Assembly: GCF_949628265.1 (NCBI RefSeq)
Contig: NC_088789.1
Coordinates: 6,688,886 to 6,752,885, forward strand
Length of the DNA: 64,000 nt
Reading direction: 5' to 3'
Source of the DNA: Cloeon dipterum
Lineage: Eukaryota; Arthropoda; Insecta; Ephemeroptera; Baetidae
The notes under the pieces: generated by a model
Databases searched by the model: none
Seen by the model: the letters and a program-made list of their open reading frames with translations, nothing else
Told to the model about the DNA's origin: nothing
Program-made: the position numbers and the translations under genes
Shown here: positions 10,369 through 24,100 of the stretch, one piece after another
Layout: every line of letters starts with the position of its first letter
Numbering within the stretch: position 1 is the stretch's first letter

Positions 10369-10477
10369 GTGAGCGCGTGCCGCCCCCGCAGGCCACCCCC
10401 GGCCTCCGCCACGCTCCGGCTCTCGCGTTTTACACGCCGATCAATATTGGGCCTGAGCCGCTGCATAGCGCGTGTGC

Positions 10478-10510
<33 letters not shown>
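10478..10510. repeat. Interrupted (CT)n microsatellite
   Basis: CT dinucleotides with one TT interruption near 10501, 110 nt into the first intron of the TRMT9B-like gene. Confidence 0.9.
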
Positions 10511-13500
10511 GCCCCGTGTGTGCTGCAGTCCGCAGTTGGCCGCCCCCTCGCGAGGCCCCCGGGCCGCCTCCGGAGGCCACGTGTAGCAGCACGTCCGTTG
10601 GCGGCGCGGGGAGGCCTCCCCGAGACGGCGATTGGCCATGATTTTTTACGATTATGCAAACGCGCTGCTTTTTATTGTCCCAACACGCGCCGTGATGAAA
10701 ATTCGCTCTTATTACCGGGGAGGGATGAGAGGGCGGCGAATGAGTGTGTGTGTGTGTGCGCGACGCCGGGCCCAATTTATTATTCAATGTTCTCTCTCCT
10801 TTTTGCGCTCACTGGTGTCTCTCGTTATTGATTTAAATACCGCTCACTCGCACTCACACTGACCTACTTGTTGACACACGTCGTGCTCCTCGGACACGCT
10901 GTTCCAGATGGAAATTCGCGAATTCGAAAACGAGCGAGCGGCTTTTAAGTGCGTTGGCGGGGGGCAGTGTTTGCCATGCACTTGGCGCGCCAGCCACTTT
11001 ATTGGAATCAGACAGGGAAGCCGGAAATGCGTTGGTGGATGGTTTCCTTTCCTGGCAATGATATTGAATTCGGCAAAAGCCTTTTTCGGCTTTTCCGCTA
11101 GGGAAAGAGCACGAACTGCGTCTCGCTCACAATGAAAGTGCGAAAAGTTTTCCGTGACGTTTCGCTGAAAACTTTTGCTGACGAAAACAAAATTTCCCAT
11201 GGTTGCGTTGTTCATAGGCGAGAATTTGGCAATACAAGTTTGCTTAACAAGTTTACACAGGCAGGTTTTGCTGCAAAGTTTGTTGGTGACTGAATAAGTG
11301 GATACAAACTCAAATGATCAAAAATAAAAAAAAAATCCCAAAAAATGCATGGTTGAAATGTTTGCCTCTTAGATAGTGCACCTAGGTTTATAAAAGCTTT
11401 TATAAACTGAAGCCAGTTTATGAGGGTAAAAATGTCAGCTGCACTTGGGAGCGTAAATAAATATTCTTTTTTTAGTGCGTGTGCACAGATATAATTTTTA
11501 ATAAAATTTTGATACGATTTTTATTGATTTATGAATAATGTGGCAAAATACCTGGAATCACAAATCACTACCTGTAAAGTAAAATGCATCCTTGTAAGGT
11601 GGCAGTTTTTAACTTCAAATGAATGGTAATCACTACCATTCAAATTGGACTTTATAAATTGTATTGGCTTTTATTCATCCGCTCTAAGTCACGAACAAAG
11701 TTCAAAGAAATGTTCAATTTATAACACGCATTAAAACTATTTACAAAGGGAAAAGGAACTAGCAGTTGCCTTCAAACACGATCAATAAATGATGTCACCT
11801 CGCATCACCCTAAAAATAATGCCGATATTGATTCCAGAGCAGTAATAATTTTAAGCGAATCTTCTAAATAGATATTTTACAAATTTAACACACCACAAAC
11901 CCTAATCTGTTCACATTTCGTGCTTAAACCTACCTGAAAACCACATTAAAAGTCGCTAATAAGTGAAAACATACAACCCCCATGGGCACGTAATAAAAAG
12001 TTATGGAGATTGCATGAACGTAATCCCGGTGATTTCGCACGAGGATGCGTCGTTTATATTGATTTGCCAGTCACGGCGAGTGAAAATTCTCATTCTTCCC
12101 GACGCGCGCGCTGTCTAAATAAGCATTAATCATCGCGCAAAATGCACAAACTTTGGCGCCTCTTTCGCCGCGCCGGCAAACAAGCAACACGCATACAAGC
12201 CGGCAAATCTAATTCCCAAAACGTGGAGATCGTGATTTATTCGCAGTAGTTGGCTGTGCGCGCTCGCTTAAAATTCATCGGAAGTTCCGATAAAATAAGT
12301 CGTAAAAAGTCGACCCCGGCAAACGCGCGTTCTCCCATCTCTCTGTCTGCCGGGTTTTCCTTTTTCGGCCTTGTGCTTTTTTTCCACTCACCCTATGCGT
12401 ACGAGCGACGGACAAAAGTTGTGCCATCGAGATGATGTTTGATACGGCGAACCGGAACCTTTTCCCGCGATGGAAAATATGCGAGCGAGCGCTCGGAAAA
12501 ACTGGCAGATATGAGTATGCGGCCGGTGATGGAAACTGCCTTGCAAAAGTCTGATGCTTTCACAAAACTGGAGCCTGCGACGCGACGGCTACGGGGTGAA
12601 TGGGTGTTTGCTCACAGCAATCGGTGGAGGACAAAGTGCATTGAAGCGTGTGCGTTGCGGTAGTGCATGAGTAATGACTGAGAGGATTACCAATCGCAGC
12701 CAGTGGCATGTCATCTTGATATCTGTAAACAGAAGTCCCGGGTCGTATCAGCAAAGTTCTGAATGAGTTTGTTTAGCCTCCGCGAAATTTGTCATGCTAA
12801 TCTCCACACTTGACTTGCTCCTGCATGTATATCAAATCATCATTTTCTTATCAATTTCAATGAATAATATTATTTGAATGAGGAGAAAAATGAAATAAAT
12901 TACTCGTGATTGATGCATTACGACGCAAAATAAACTTTTTAGAGAGCACGAAATATGGAAATTTTTAAGATAACAAAACAATTTCAGGTTTAGTGTTGTG
13001 CCATAGCGATGGACAACAGACGTTTTTTGCTGATACTCAATTAGACAAATTTAAATTTTCAATATAATCTTTTCTTGATACGATTGGTAGTTTCTTGCAC
13101 AGTTGTTGGATCAATTTAATTTCGTTTTAAGTAATTATAATATTTTTTCTCACTGTCAGAATGAAAAAAAAGAGTGACTATTTAGGTAGTCATCCAACTA
13201 AAAAACATACAAACAAATACGAACCCGTTCTCGCTCTTGTATGGATGAAAAGCACAAAGTTGCTAGATTCAGAACTGACTAATAGTTTTAGTATTATACA
13301 GATTTTTTGATGCCTTCCTTAGTCAGTTCCCGTTGGTTTCCGACAATATGCATAGGGGTTGACATCAATTTTAATGATTGGGTTATCTTCCTCAACATTA
13401 AATTTTGTGCTTTCCCGTAAAAATTAACCTTGTTTCAGAGCAGTTTAGTATCAAAATTTCCATTTTATCTCAAATGTAAAATAAAAAGAGTTTTACTTCA

Positions 13501-16500
13501 AAGAGCTTTTAGCATATTCCATATTCAGCCGAAAGAACCCTGCGAAGGAAATTTAAACTCCACAAAGATAAAGTAAATAGCGGCAGCAGGCAAGTTATTT
13601 CCACAGGAGAAAAGTGGTGGCTAAGGCATGATTTAAACGTGCCTCGGCTGCCGCGTATATTTTTGTGTTTGCAGCTCTGTCGGCAAAAATAAGATAATGT
13701 ACGCAATTTGAATGAAAATAGGCCAGAGACCGAGCGTGTTCCGGCATGACACACGTGAGGGTCTAAATTTGAGTTGTGTCTGCAACGTGATAACGGCCCC
13801 GAAATAAGTCGATAAACGCGCCGAGCACAAAAGCCCGTTATGCAGACGGGCGTGATTCGGCATATACGACGAGATTGGCCAAATTAAATTGCGCGTGGTT
13901 CGCCAGGAATTTTGTCAGCTCGTTTTATTTCATCTCGTGTGTTTTCCTTTCGGCTCTTCCCCACCGCTTTTTAATCTTTTAATGTGCGCTTTCGGCAGCA
14001 CCGGCTGAAAACTCAGACACGCAATATTCAAATGCCGTGCGCGACTCGTAAGCCCGTTAAATTAATGCATTTCGTCCGCCTGCTGTGTGTGTGTGTGCGA
14101 ACGGATTTTTCCGCTCTTTGCCCAGAAGCGCGAGCTCAGCACTCTCACTTTCGTCCCTAGCTTGTAATTCCTGGCAATGAGACGCAGACTACAAGAGAAG
14201 CATTTTAACGCTAACAGTGTGTACGCAACACTTAAAGACTTAACAGTATATACAATTTTAATTTATTTCAGAGTTGCATTAGATGCACCAAATATTTCGC
14301 AAAAAATATTATTTGGTAATTAAAATTCACACTATATATTTTGGATTCATTGTTTATTATACTTTTTACTGAACATCCTAGATTTTTTAGAGATTTTGTA
14401 TAAACAAAATAAATAAATTTAAAAATCTGAGTTATGCATTAAATTAGGATGAGATGCGAAGGCAAAAATTTGAGTTCGCATGTTCTGACGAATTGCATAC
14501 ATGTCGCCACTCCCTGCAATACATCCCTCTCTTACAAAATTCACAAGCCTTAAATTCCAGTCATCCTTTGAGAAGGGATATTAAACAAAGGAATTTATAA
14601 TTACTTCCTTTAATTTTGGGATTATATCTCATGCAAAATATGCACGAAAACTGAAGGAATGAATTCAAGAATCAATTATTACCATATTATATGAAATGGG
14701 AGAAGTAATTTAATTACATCTGAGAAGAAAGCATCCAACCTAAAAGGGGAATTTGATTTAAAATTACTTCATAAAGTTAAAAAAAATTCTATTTAATAAA
14801 TTCCAAGGAAAATATCAAATCCCTGTGGTTCAAACAATGTGAATTGTCACTTACTTTCTAGGGTGGGCATTCTCAATGATAAAAACCATTTGGGGAATAA
14901 TACGGTTTTTAAAATACAAGTAAAATGAGTGACACATTTCTGAGCAAGCAAAGATTACTTTCGGCCAGACAGTCTATGCATCGGGAATTATACCCTCACC
15001 AGCTGGTAATTGCAAAATTTGTAAAAGAAATGAATCGTTGGAGCAGAATAAACGAATTTTATTCCTTTATAGTCTGCGTGGGGCCGACAAAGCAGCTGAA
15101 AGTGCCAAAGAGAGCGTGCATAAATAACTGTGTGTCCAGCAGCGAGGCGAGAAAAGTGGGACTAAGAGAGTTTCGGACGGCCAGAGCGGATGGTGTGTTT
15201 GGCTTGAATCCTAATTGCACTGCACCAGACGAGGGTGTGCTATACGGAGTCTGTGAATGTCGAGTGCGCCAAGAAAAACGGGTCGCGCGGCGAGTGAGAG
15301 AGGCGAGCGAGAGGTCATGAGCGCGCACACCAGTTTCCTCGGCTGTATCACAATGAGTTTCCGCTGGACTGATGCCACGAGAAGTTGAAAGTTATCGCAA
15401 AGACTCACAATGGACCGCTTGTCCAGCACCAGACTGAGATTGCTTCTTTCTAAAGCCGCCGGCTGGCTGACTTTTTCCCCGCCGCACCACCCGCGAGAAA
15501 AGGCACCGACGCCCTCTTTCTTAATTGTCCCTCACTCTGCTCAGGCACAGGCAGGACCAGCTCGATTTCAATTGCTTTTTGTAAAGACAGCACAGCGGCA
15601 GTTTTCTCTAATGAGTCTCGGCCACAACACGTGCGCGCCATACCAGTTTTGCTTTTAATGCGTCTTTTGCGCAACTGCACTGCTTAAAAGCCTTGCTCCA
15701 TGTTTTTCGCTTCCAACATCAACATCACGCAGAACTGCGCAGAGTAGACATTTATACCAGGGTCATTAATCAGCAGTTATGTTTCATCCGCAGGCTCGCA
15801 TTGCTGAATAGCTTTTGTTTTCTTGGATGTTCTCAGCGTCCTCAATTTTCCATCATTTCTTGCATCCTCCAGCAATAAATGTGAATGCGCAGCTTGGCAA
15901 GCGTTGCATTTTAAAAACCGTTCGTTTTCTCTGGATCGATATTCCTTTCTCTGGCGATTGTTTCATTTCTATTCATCTGACACCCGCAGCGGAAACACTG
16001 CCCTAGAATCTATTAAATAAAATTGATATTTAGGAGCACGTTTTCCATCTATTTCTCATGGCAGCTAATAATTTAGAGGATAGAACGCACATACAGGGGA
16101 TATTGGAAGAATTTATGCTGTACAAAAACTGATCCATAATTCACAAAACGGTGAAAACCTAAAATAAAAAAATTGTTTGCATTGCTGGATTCAGTAAGCG
16201 GCCAATTGATTTGAAATTTTGATCCGATCATTGTCAGTTCACATATTTCAGCAGACAAAAGAATTCTAAAAAAGGGCAAAACTTTTATTTCACCTATTTA
16301 AAAAAAAACTGCTTAACCGTAATTATTTTTATTTATCTGACTTCGATCCAAAGTTATGCTGCTTTATGAGTGGAACCTTCCTCTAAACGAATTTTATTAG
16401 AAGACAGAGCTCACCATCTAAAAAGAACAAAATTTTGCAGTTTTTTTCTCACCTTAACTCCATCCGCTTTAGCATACATTTTGCGATGAATTTTTGTTAA

Positions 16501-17968
16501 AAGAGTAATCACCCTATGTTCTAACTCAAATATATTTTGTTTCTGAATTCGTTTTACAAATTTAACAAACAAATCAAGGAGGAAAAAATTGAAGCCGATC
16601 GTTGCGCATGACGCATGAACAAGAGCGCTCTTACCTTTCTGATGTTATGCAACCTGCGCAGCATCTCTGACAAGATATTGCCTAAGGCTGCAAAACACGT
16701 TATCTCGAGAAGCTCCATCCTTGCCTCGATCGATTAATGCTGAGCCTACTAATATATACGCGACACAATTCGAGAAGCCGCACAAACTTTAGACAAAAGA
16801 TATGCTGATTAATTCATTAATCCGAGCTGGAATAATTGTTGCGTAACAATCGCAAACAATCAAAGTTCCCGCACTGCCAGCCAAAAGAGCAAAAGTCTGC
16901 GGCGCGGCGAATTTCCATTTTGTTTGATTAAATTTAGAATTGCAAACGCGTCGTCGGCAATTTGCATGGGAGCTTTTGGCTGCAAATCCGTAAGCGTGGA
17001 AGCGGTAGCCGGGTTTGCTTTGGTGACGCAAACGCGATTTCCGCGAGAGCTCTCCGCCATACATAAATTGGAATTCCGTGACACGGCACCACGGTGTCAA
17101 CCGACGAAAAATCGCGCTCGCAGTATGAATGTTGGGGTCCGCGCCCTCGACGTGTATAAAAAGCCTATTCATTTGGCAACAAACACTTCTGGGTCGCATT
17201 ATGGCCCAAAGTGCGCATGGCCATTAAAAATTTAGCCCGACTAGGTGCTGGCTGCTGCCACGGAGCAGCCGCACACACGACTTGAATGCAGCCGCGGTGA
17301 AAAACGACGAGCTCCAGCCTCTCGGGTCAGCGCATGAAATTTTGATCACACTGACGAACCAGGAGCTGCGAGTGTAAAACAACTTGCTGCATGAGAACGC
17401 TTTATTTCACATTACTCAATAAAAGGGAGCGATCTTGACGATTTTTTTTACACTATGTACTTTGCATTTCTTTTTATGAGTGACATTGTTTGTATATTTC
17501 TAGGAACACGATAAATAAAATATGCCGTAACATAACATCTTTTACGGGGTAAAAGTTTAATAGGCTAGATATTCCTTTTTTATTTTTTAAATCGCTTACA
17601 TTCGCTGTGAGATTCAAACAAAAAATCAAATCAAACTTCAATTTGTGAAAAGTCTGAGTGACATTTTTAGAGATTGGATAACTTTTGGCAATATTGGAGA
17701 GATTTTCACACACAGGATAGGATCTATGGTGGAAGCGGGAAAGAAAATTGTTCCCACTCGCTTCGTAGCATTCTCTTTACAAATGACACGCATGTTGACT
17801 CATGCAGTAAAAAGACTTCGAATTCTTTTTCCTTTCCGCGTGCGAAACCAACACGTGCTCTGTGAATCGAGATCTTCAATCTACTCCTTCTTCATCCACT
17901 TGAAGTAGTTTTTTTTTGTTCCACGCAATAGGGACAGAAGATTTCTTTGGTTGTTAGAAAAAGTTCAA

Positions 17969-17973
<5 letters not shown>

Positions 17974-18053
<80 letters not shown>
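17974..18053. repeat. (GA)40 microsatellite
   Basis: Eighty nt of perfect GA dinucleotide repeat in the first intron of the TRMT9B-like gene. The lack of interruptions suggests it is young and length-polymorphic. Confidence 0.95.
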
Positions 18054-18056
<3 letters not shown>

Positions 18057-18863
18057 TCAAGAACAATCTGCAAATGTTAATTGTTGCTACAGAAATTATT
18101 ATTCACATTGATAAAATTACACCCTTTATTCTTAATCAGGGTGGCAACATGAGTTGTTTTGCCATAAATTTTTACTCATAATTTCCATGTTTGTGTAAAA
18201 TCGAAAATACAATAATTTTGTGCTACTCTAGCGTTTAGAGAAGGGGTGCTTCATAACTCAATCAAGTTCAAATTTAAACCTTGATCTTCAAATTTAGAAT
18301 TTGCTAACTGTGGCCAGTAAGCTTTTCCTCTAAGAATATATTAATATGTTAGGATCAACACTCAAATTTCTCTTTTTTCTTTCTCCGTGTAGAAATACTT
18401 TCGATTTTTACAACTTCAAACACCTTAGTCGGCAACACATGTTGAATCTGCAACAAGTAACCAGGATTTTCAGGCTATAGTTAATTTAGAAAGCTAGCAA
18501 TGCTTGTGTTACAATTTTCTCTTGATATTCATTAAATATTTTATATTAAATTCGCTCAAAGATTTTGCCACTCGAATACAATAGTTTTGAATTTTTTAAT
18601 TTAAACGGGTGATTAAAATTCATAAAATTAAATAAATTATGAACATTCTTCGTTAAATGAATCTTTGGACAGATATAATTCACAATAACACAGCAATAAA
18701 GTTCTCAATATCGCATCCAATGATGAACAACTTCCCTATATTTTGTGGTTGAGTTTTATTCTGGTCCCCAGGCGCAACGTCAGCCCAAAATCCCAAATCG
18801 GATTTATAATACTAACAAGACACACTGTTTATCTTTCACGTTACAGGTGGCGGGTGTCGGGGC

Positions 18864-21052
18864 ATGGCCGCCGTGGAGCGCGAGGGCCGTTCAGTGGCAC
18901 TCGAAACCGCCTACGTGCACGACGTATACGACCAAATCTCGACGCACTGTCCCTCCTGCTCTGCCGAGGGTTCCGAGGGCTCGAATGGCGCGCGGATCTG
19001 GCCTCGGGTCCGGCAGTTCATTCAGGATCTCGAGCCTGGCTCACTTGTCTGTGATGTTGGTGAGTGAATTCGACTCGTTTGCGTCAGGTCCGGAGAGCAG
19101 ACGCTCCCTCCTGACTCCCCGACATCCATTATTTAACTTCTGCGCCCGCACGAGGGCCGAAATTCGGTTTCGCCCGCTCTTCTGCGCGCCGCAGCTCCTT
19201 GAGTGCTTTTTCTTTGTGTTTGCTGATGGAATTTTGTGTGGCGCACGTGAGACCAGCCGATGGCGGCGTGCCTAATCTCTTATTCAATCTGGCTCCGGCG
19301 TGTTCGTTAAAATAAAAGGCTTCTTCTTGTGCACGGCAGTTCAGAAAACGCTCTTTCTACGACCCGCCAGATAAGAGACCGCCATGCAGCTGCCTCATGA
19401 TTTGAATTCTCGCAAAAGCATATTGCTACCTTTCTCAATTTGTGCGCTATTAAAAGTTTTGTTCAAAGGCCGGAGCGATATTGTCTCTTTAAGCCAGTTT
19501 TATGGGAAAGTGGCACAAAGTTCATCATTGTAAATTAATTTCTAATTAGGCGTTGATACTTTTCATCCCCTTTCATCTTTGAAATAAATTACTTTCAAAG
19601 TGGTTCGACATTTTGTGAGGTCTTGAGCAATATCAATTAATATTCAACGTTTAAAATAATTTGTCTAGTAAAACTTCAACTAAATCATTTTAAATGAGGG
19701 TTTTAAGAAATCAAACGCTATCCGAAACTCTAATTTGTTAAAAATATGCAAAATTTCTATCACATGAGAAATTTTACAGCATCTGAAAGATTCAAAGGAA
19801 GTGCGTAGGATGCTACGTTTTAGATGGGTATTAAGGAATTAACTGAATTCATGTTCAGCGGACGAATTTTTTCGATTAGACGATATGTGATGCATGAACA
19901 AAATGATCTCCAAATTTATTTTAAAATAAAGCTTGATTTAAAAGTATTTCGATTTGTAAACAATTTTAGATTGGACGATTCCACTGGTGGTTTATTTTTT
20001 ACATTGAGGTAGAAATTAGAATTTTCCCATAAGGGTTTGTTCTGGGCTCTGAATCTTTTATACAATAATTAGTTGTAGAGCAAAAACTCCAACGCTGCCC
20101 AAAATCGCTCAAATTCATGAATTCACCCTATCATGTAAAACCTACCTTCCAAAGAGTTTCCTTTATAACTAAAATAAATCGAAAATCAATTTTAATTTAT
20201 CAAATTTCAGGCTGTGGGAGCGGCAAGTACTTGCACATTAACCCAGATGTGTTCAAAATCGGGGTTGATCGATGCGCTCGTCTCACAGAGTTAGCCAGGG
20301 AAAAGGACCACGAGGTGCGTTCCCGCCGGAATGAGTTCTCCTCTGACCTTTCTAGCCACAATTAATTAACTGTGCGTGCAGGTGATGGTGTGCGACAACC
20401 TGGCGCTTCCCTTTAAAGACGACTGCTTCGACGCGATCCTCTCGGTGGCTGTGGTGCACCACTTCGCAACCACCGAGCGGCGCGTCAATGCCCTCAGGGA
20501 GTTGGCAAGGGTGCTGCGCATTGGGGGAAGGATGCTCATCTCCGTGTGGGCCATGGAACAAAGGCATCGCAAGGTGAGTCAAGGGCGTAGTTAATTTGCA
20601 AGTGGGTGCCGAGGCAAGTTTGCCACGAGCTTAATTTTTTATACCAGTCGAAATGGGTCGCGAGTTGTATTGTTTTCTTTCTGCTCATCATAATCAATGA
20701 ATTTTTATTCTACTTGTTTTTTTTTCGAAAAATAGGAATAAAGATTCAATCGCTGAACAAACTGAAACATTTTGGATTGTTTTCAACAAGGCTTCTAGAG
20801 TGTTAGGGTTTTTGTCCCCTAAATAACATTTTTATACAATACAAGAATTTTTCTTACGTTTTCTGTGGATTGCTTATACTAAAAAAATCGTTTCTGCAAA
20901 GCTGGATCTAATTCTGCTACAACTTTTGTTGTATGAGAAGCATTTCGATTAGTCGGCCAATATACAAGTTCTAAAAAACTTGAAAAGCCAACAATGAGGC
21001 GAATGGAATTATAGCCAATTATTCGCAGCATCGCGTGTTTTCCATGGGAGAG

Positions 21053-21109
<57 letters not shown>

Positions 21110-24100
21110 TGATACGTCTGTTTGGTGCGTGTTAGCAACCCTTTTTATTTTATTATTTTTCTTCTTTTATGGGGTATTCAATTTTATTTTCCGTTCCTAT
21201 TTTTAGCCGGCCGGCATTGTTATATACCCCATTATTTGGCAGAGGCCTGCCCTCCTGTTCGCCTGGTTGAATTTTCAAAAGACAAGACGCCTCAGGAGAT
21301 TGAGCACCAGAGCGTTGATTAAGAAAGAAATTGCGCCGAGCGAAGGCGACGAGGCTCTCCCGGCGCGCAGGAAACGAGCTTCTTCGAGCGTCGGTGCTCT
21401 CCTTCTCTGTTTACAATAGACGCAGGACGAAAAGGGTCGGGTCAAGCATAAAATCCATTGTTTTACTATCCCAACAACTGGTGCCACCATAAAAAGTGAA
21501 ACAGAAAAGTTTTTGGGTTGCATCCGAGCCGTGGTGAATGTATGAAGGAAAACAAAGGCACACGGCATTGATTGCGAATGCGGCATTCATAATTTATTGG
21601 AAAAGTTGGACACGAAGCAAGCTTTTGCTTTCTTATCTCCTGATTGAGTTTTCAAGGCTTGTGCAGAGAGCATCAGAAAAGACGGCTTCTATTCACGAAC
21701 ATGGCAGTTTAAATTTTAGTGATATTCATGGTTTGGATAATTTTGGTAATTGCGCAAGTAAGATATCAAAACCATTAACTGTCTTTCTTCTTGAAAATGA
21801 ATCTATATCGAAACCGCTATTAAATTTTTTAATTTTTCCAGTTTGAATCGCAAGACGTGTTGGTCCCGTGGCACCGACCACAGCAACAACACCTGAGCAC
21901 GCCCTCTTTGGAACTGGCGTCGACAGCCACTACCTGCACCACGACCAGCGAGGAGGGCGAGGCCGCCGGTCCGACGCCTTATCACGCCTATACGCAAACC
22001 TCAGACAGCGACTCCGCAAGATCTGTCCGGGCTATGTCGGCCAACCAGCCTCGGAAAAGGGGTCGATCAAGGAAGGGCCGTTCGATAGATCCAGGAAGGC
22101 CTACTAGCTCAAGCTCCGACCTTTCCAGTCCTAATGAAACGTGTTACAGTTTTGTGAGGAAAGCCTTGCAGGTGCGTCTGAACTTTCGCTTTATTTTTGT
22201 TTTGAGCAAATTTTTTGGTTGGATTTGACAGGACCAATTGATCGCGTGCAGCTCTAAAAGAATATATACACATTTGGGAGCGAGCCATTTAAAGTTTTAG
22301 CAAAGTTATGATTATATTTTACTTTCACCAACCTTATATAGTATAACGTCAAAGTTGGATGTTTTATGGTACGGGGCATTTTGGCTATTAATAATGACGT
22401 AAATACTGGTTTGTGTATCATTTCTACTTTTTCACTTCGTGAAATTTATTTTATGACGACAACCTGATATTAAGGAGAGGAATTTATTCAAACCCGTGGA
22501 AAATTTTTATACTCAACATGGTAACATGGAAAATTATAACAACCAGACACGAACCCATCTCGTCGTTTTTTTGCAGTGAGATTTATATTGGAAAATATGT
22601 TGCAAATTATCATTGGTTGTGCTTTTTTAATTTTAGTGACTTTAAAATGCGTAAAATTTTTAAGTTTGTGTAAACTAAAATCTGACTATAACTTTTCCGG
22701 GGAAAATTTCAAATCCGACAATATTCTCGTTCATTGTATCATGGATTTTTTTTCGAAATAACGAAATGACTTATGACTACTAAGGATGGGTGGCTATTTT
22801 AAAATTTTAAAATATAGAGCCGGCCAATTTTTGTTAGTTCCTTGTAGAGTATAACTATTTAAGGTAATTTTTTGCAATGTTCACTATAAATTGATTTCAA
22901 TTGATATCAATTTATTTGCAATTGCTGTAACAAAAAGGGAATATTTCAATTTCTTTCAAAATGGTTTGCAGAAACTGGCTGGAGGCAGACGTGGTGGGAC
23001 GCGGAATCGCGCGTGGTTTCTCGACTCGTGGACGTGCTCAAAGGAACACGAGAACGCGGAAACCTTTCTCACGGAGCGTCGGGCGGCGCGCGAGGACTCA
23101 CTGCAGGACGCGCTGGACCTGCCGATCGAGCTGCGGCGGCTGGAAGACGTGGAGCCGTCGCTGCCGACCAGCGTGGACCACGGAAGTAGTCCGGAGGCGG
23201 CGCCGCGGCGGCGGCGCACGCTGGCGTGCGGGGCGCCGACGCCGCCGAAAAGACTGGAGCCCAGCTCGAAGTCGCAGAGTCTGGGCGACATCCTGAACAC
23301 CGCGCGCCCCGAGAGCCTGGTGCGGTCGCGCTCCAGCGTTGCCCGCCTTCCGCTTGCCCCCGCGTCTTCCGTCGACTCAGAATCTTCCACGCCGCCCCAA
23401 GTGCCGCCCCCGGCGTCCAACGCCGCCGCCACCATAACCGGAGCCGCCTCAGCCGTGCACCGCTCGCCGCTGGTGCGTCAGAAGCGGTCCTTGTGCGAGG
23501 ACGACGAGGACGAGGCCCGCGAGGCAGAGGACCGGCCTGGCCCCGACCTGCCAGTGCGCCGAGCCGACATGCGCGACCTGGTGCGGCAGCTGCCCGAGGT
23601 GGGCCACCCGCGCCGCGGCGTGCCCAAGCAGCGGTCGTTGAACGACGAACTGATGGCCACCCACAGGCAGAGGGAGAAGGCAAGAGTGCGGCAGAACATC
23701 ACCAAGCAGGCGTCGCTCAACGAGCAGCTCCTCGGCGACAGCAGAGGACGCTTCGGCACCTTGAAGGACACGCTTTTGGCGTCGCCGCGCTTCCAACAAC
23801 TCAAGTCTGGCATCACCAAACTGACCACGAGCATGAGCACATCTCCTTCTGACGCAACAAAGGTATTTTTTTTTTTGAAAAACAGAAATTTATTACTTAG
23901 CTTTTCTATTAGGTCTTGTTTAAAAACTAAAACTACCTCTGTGAATCGATTACAGACTGTTTGTAAATTCTGCGATATTTATTATCATGTTCAAAATCTC
24001 GAAAAAAGGAAATACGGTATATAGTGTTAGTAAGATAAAACTCAAGAATATTCTAGTTCTAAAATTTTCAGTTTTTAATAAATGCATCATGATTACATAG

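Larger units (their letters stand above)
10369..18846 (+). other. First intron (8.5 kb) of the TRMT9B-like gene
   Basis: Bounded by GTGAGC at 10369 and a pyrimidine-rich CAG acceptor ending at 18846. No coding exon of recognisable family was found on either strand. It holds a short CT run (10478-10510), GT runs (about 10744 and 14085), and the long (GA)n at 17974. Confidence 0.5.

Noticed and set aside
9718..10787. Long open frames on both strands (307 and 338 codons)
   Set aside because: They are produced by the stop-free CT/GA repeat plus GC-rich DNA. They encode Leu-Ser or Arg-Glu repeats with no domain, and the plus frame runs through the splice donor at 10369.
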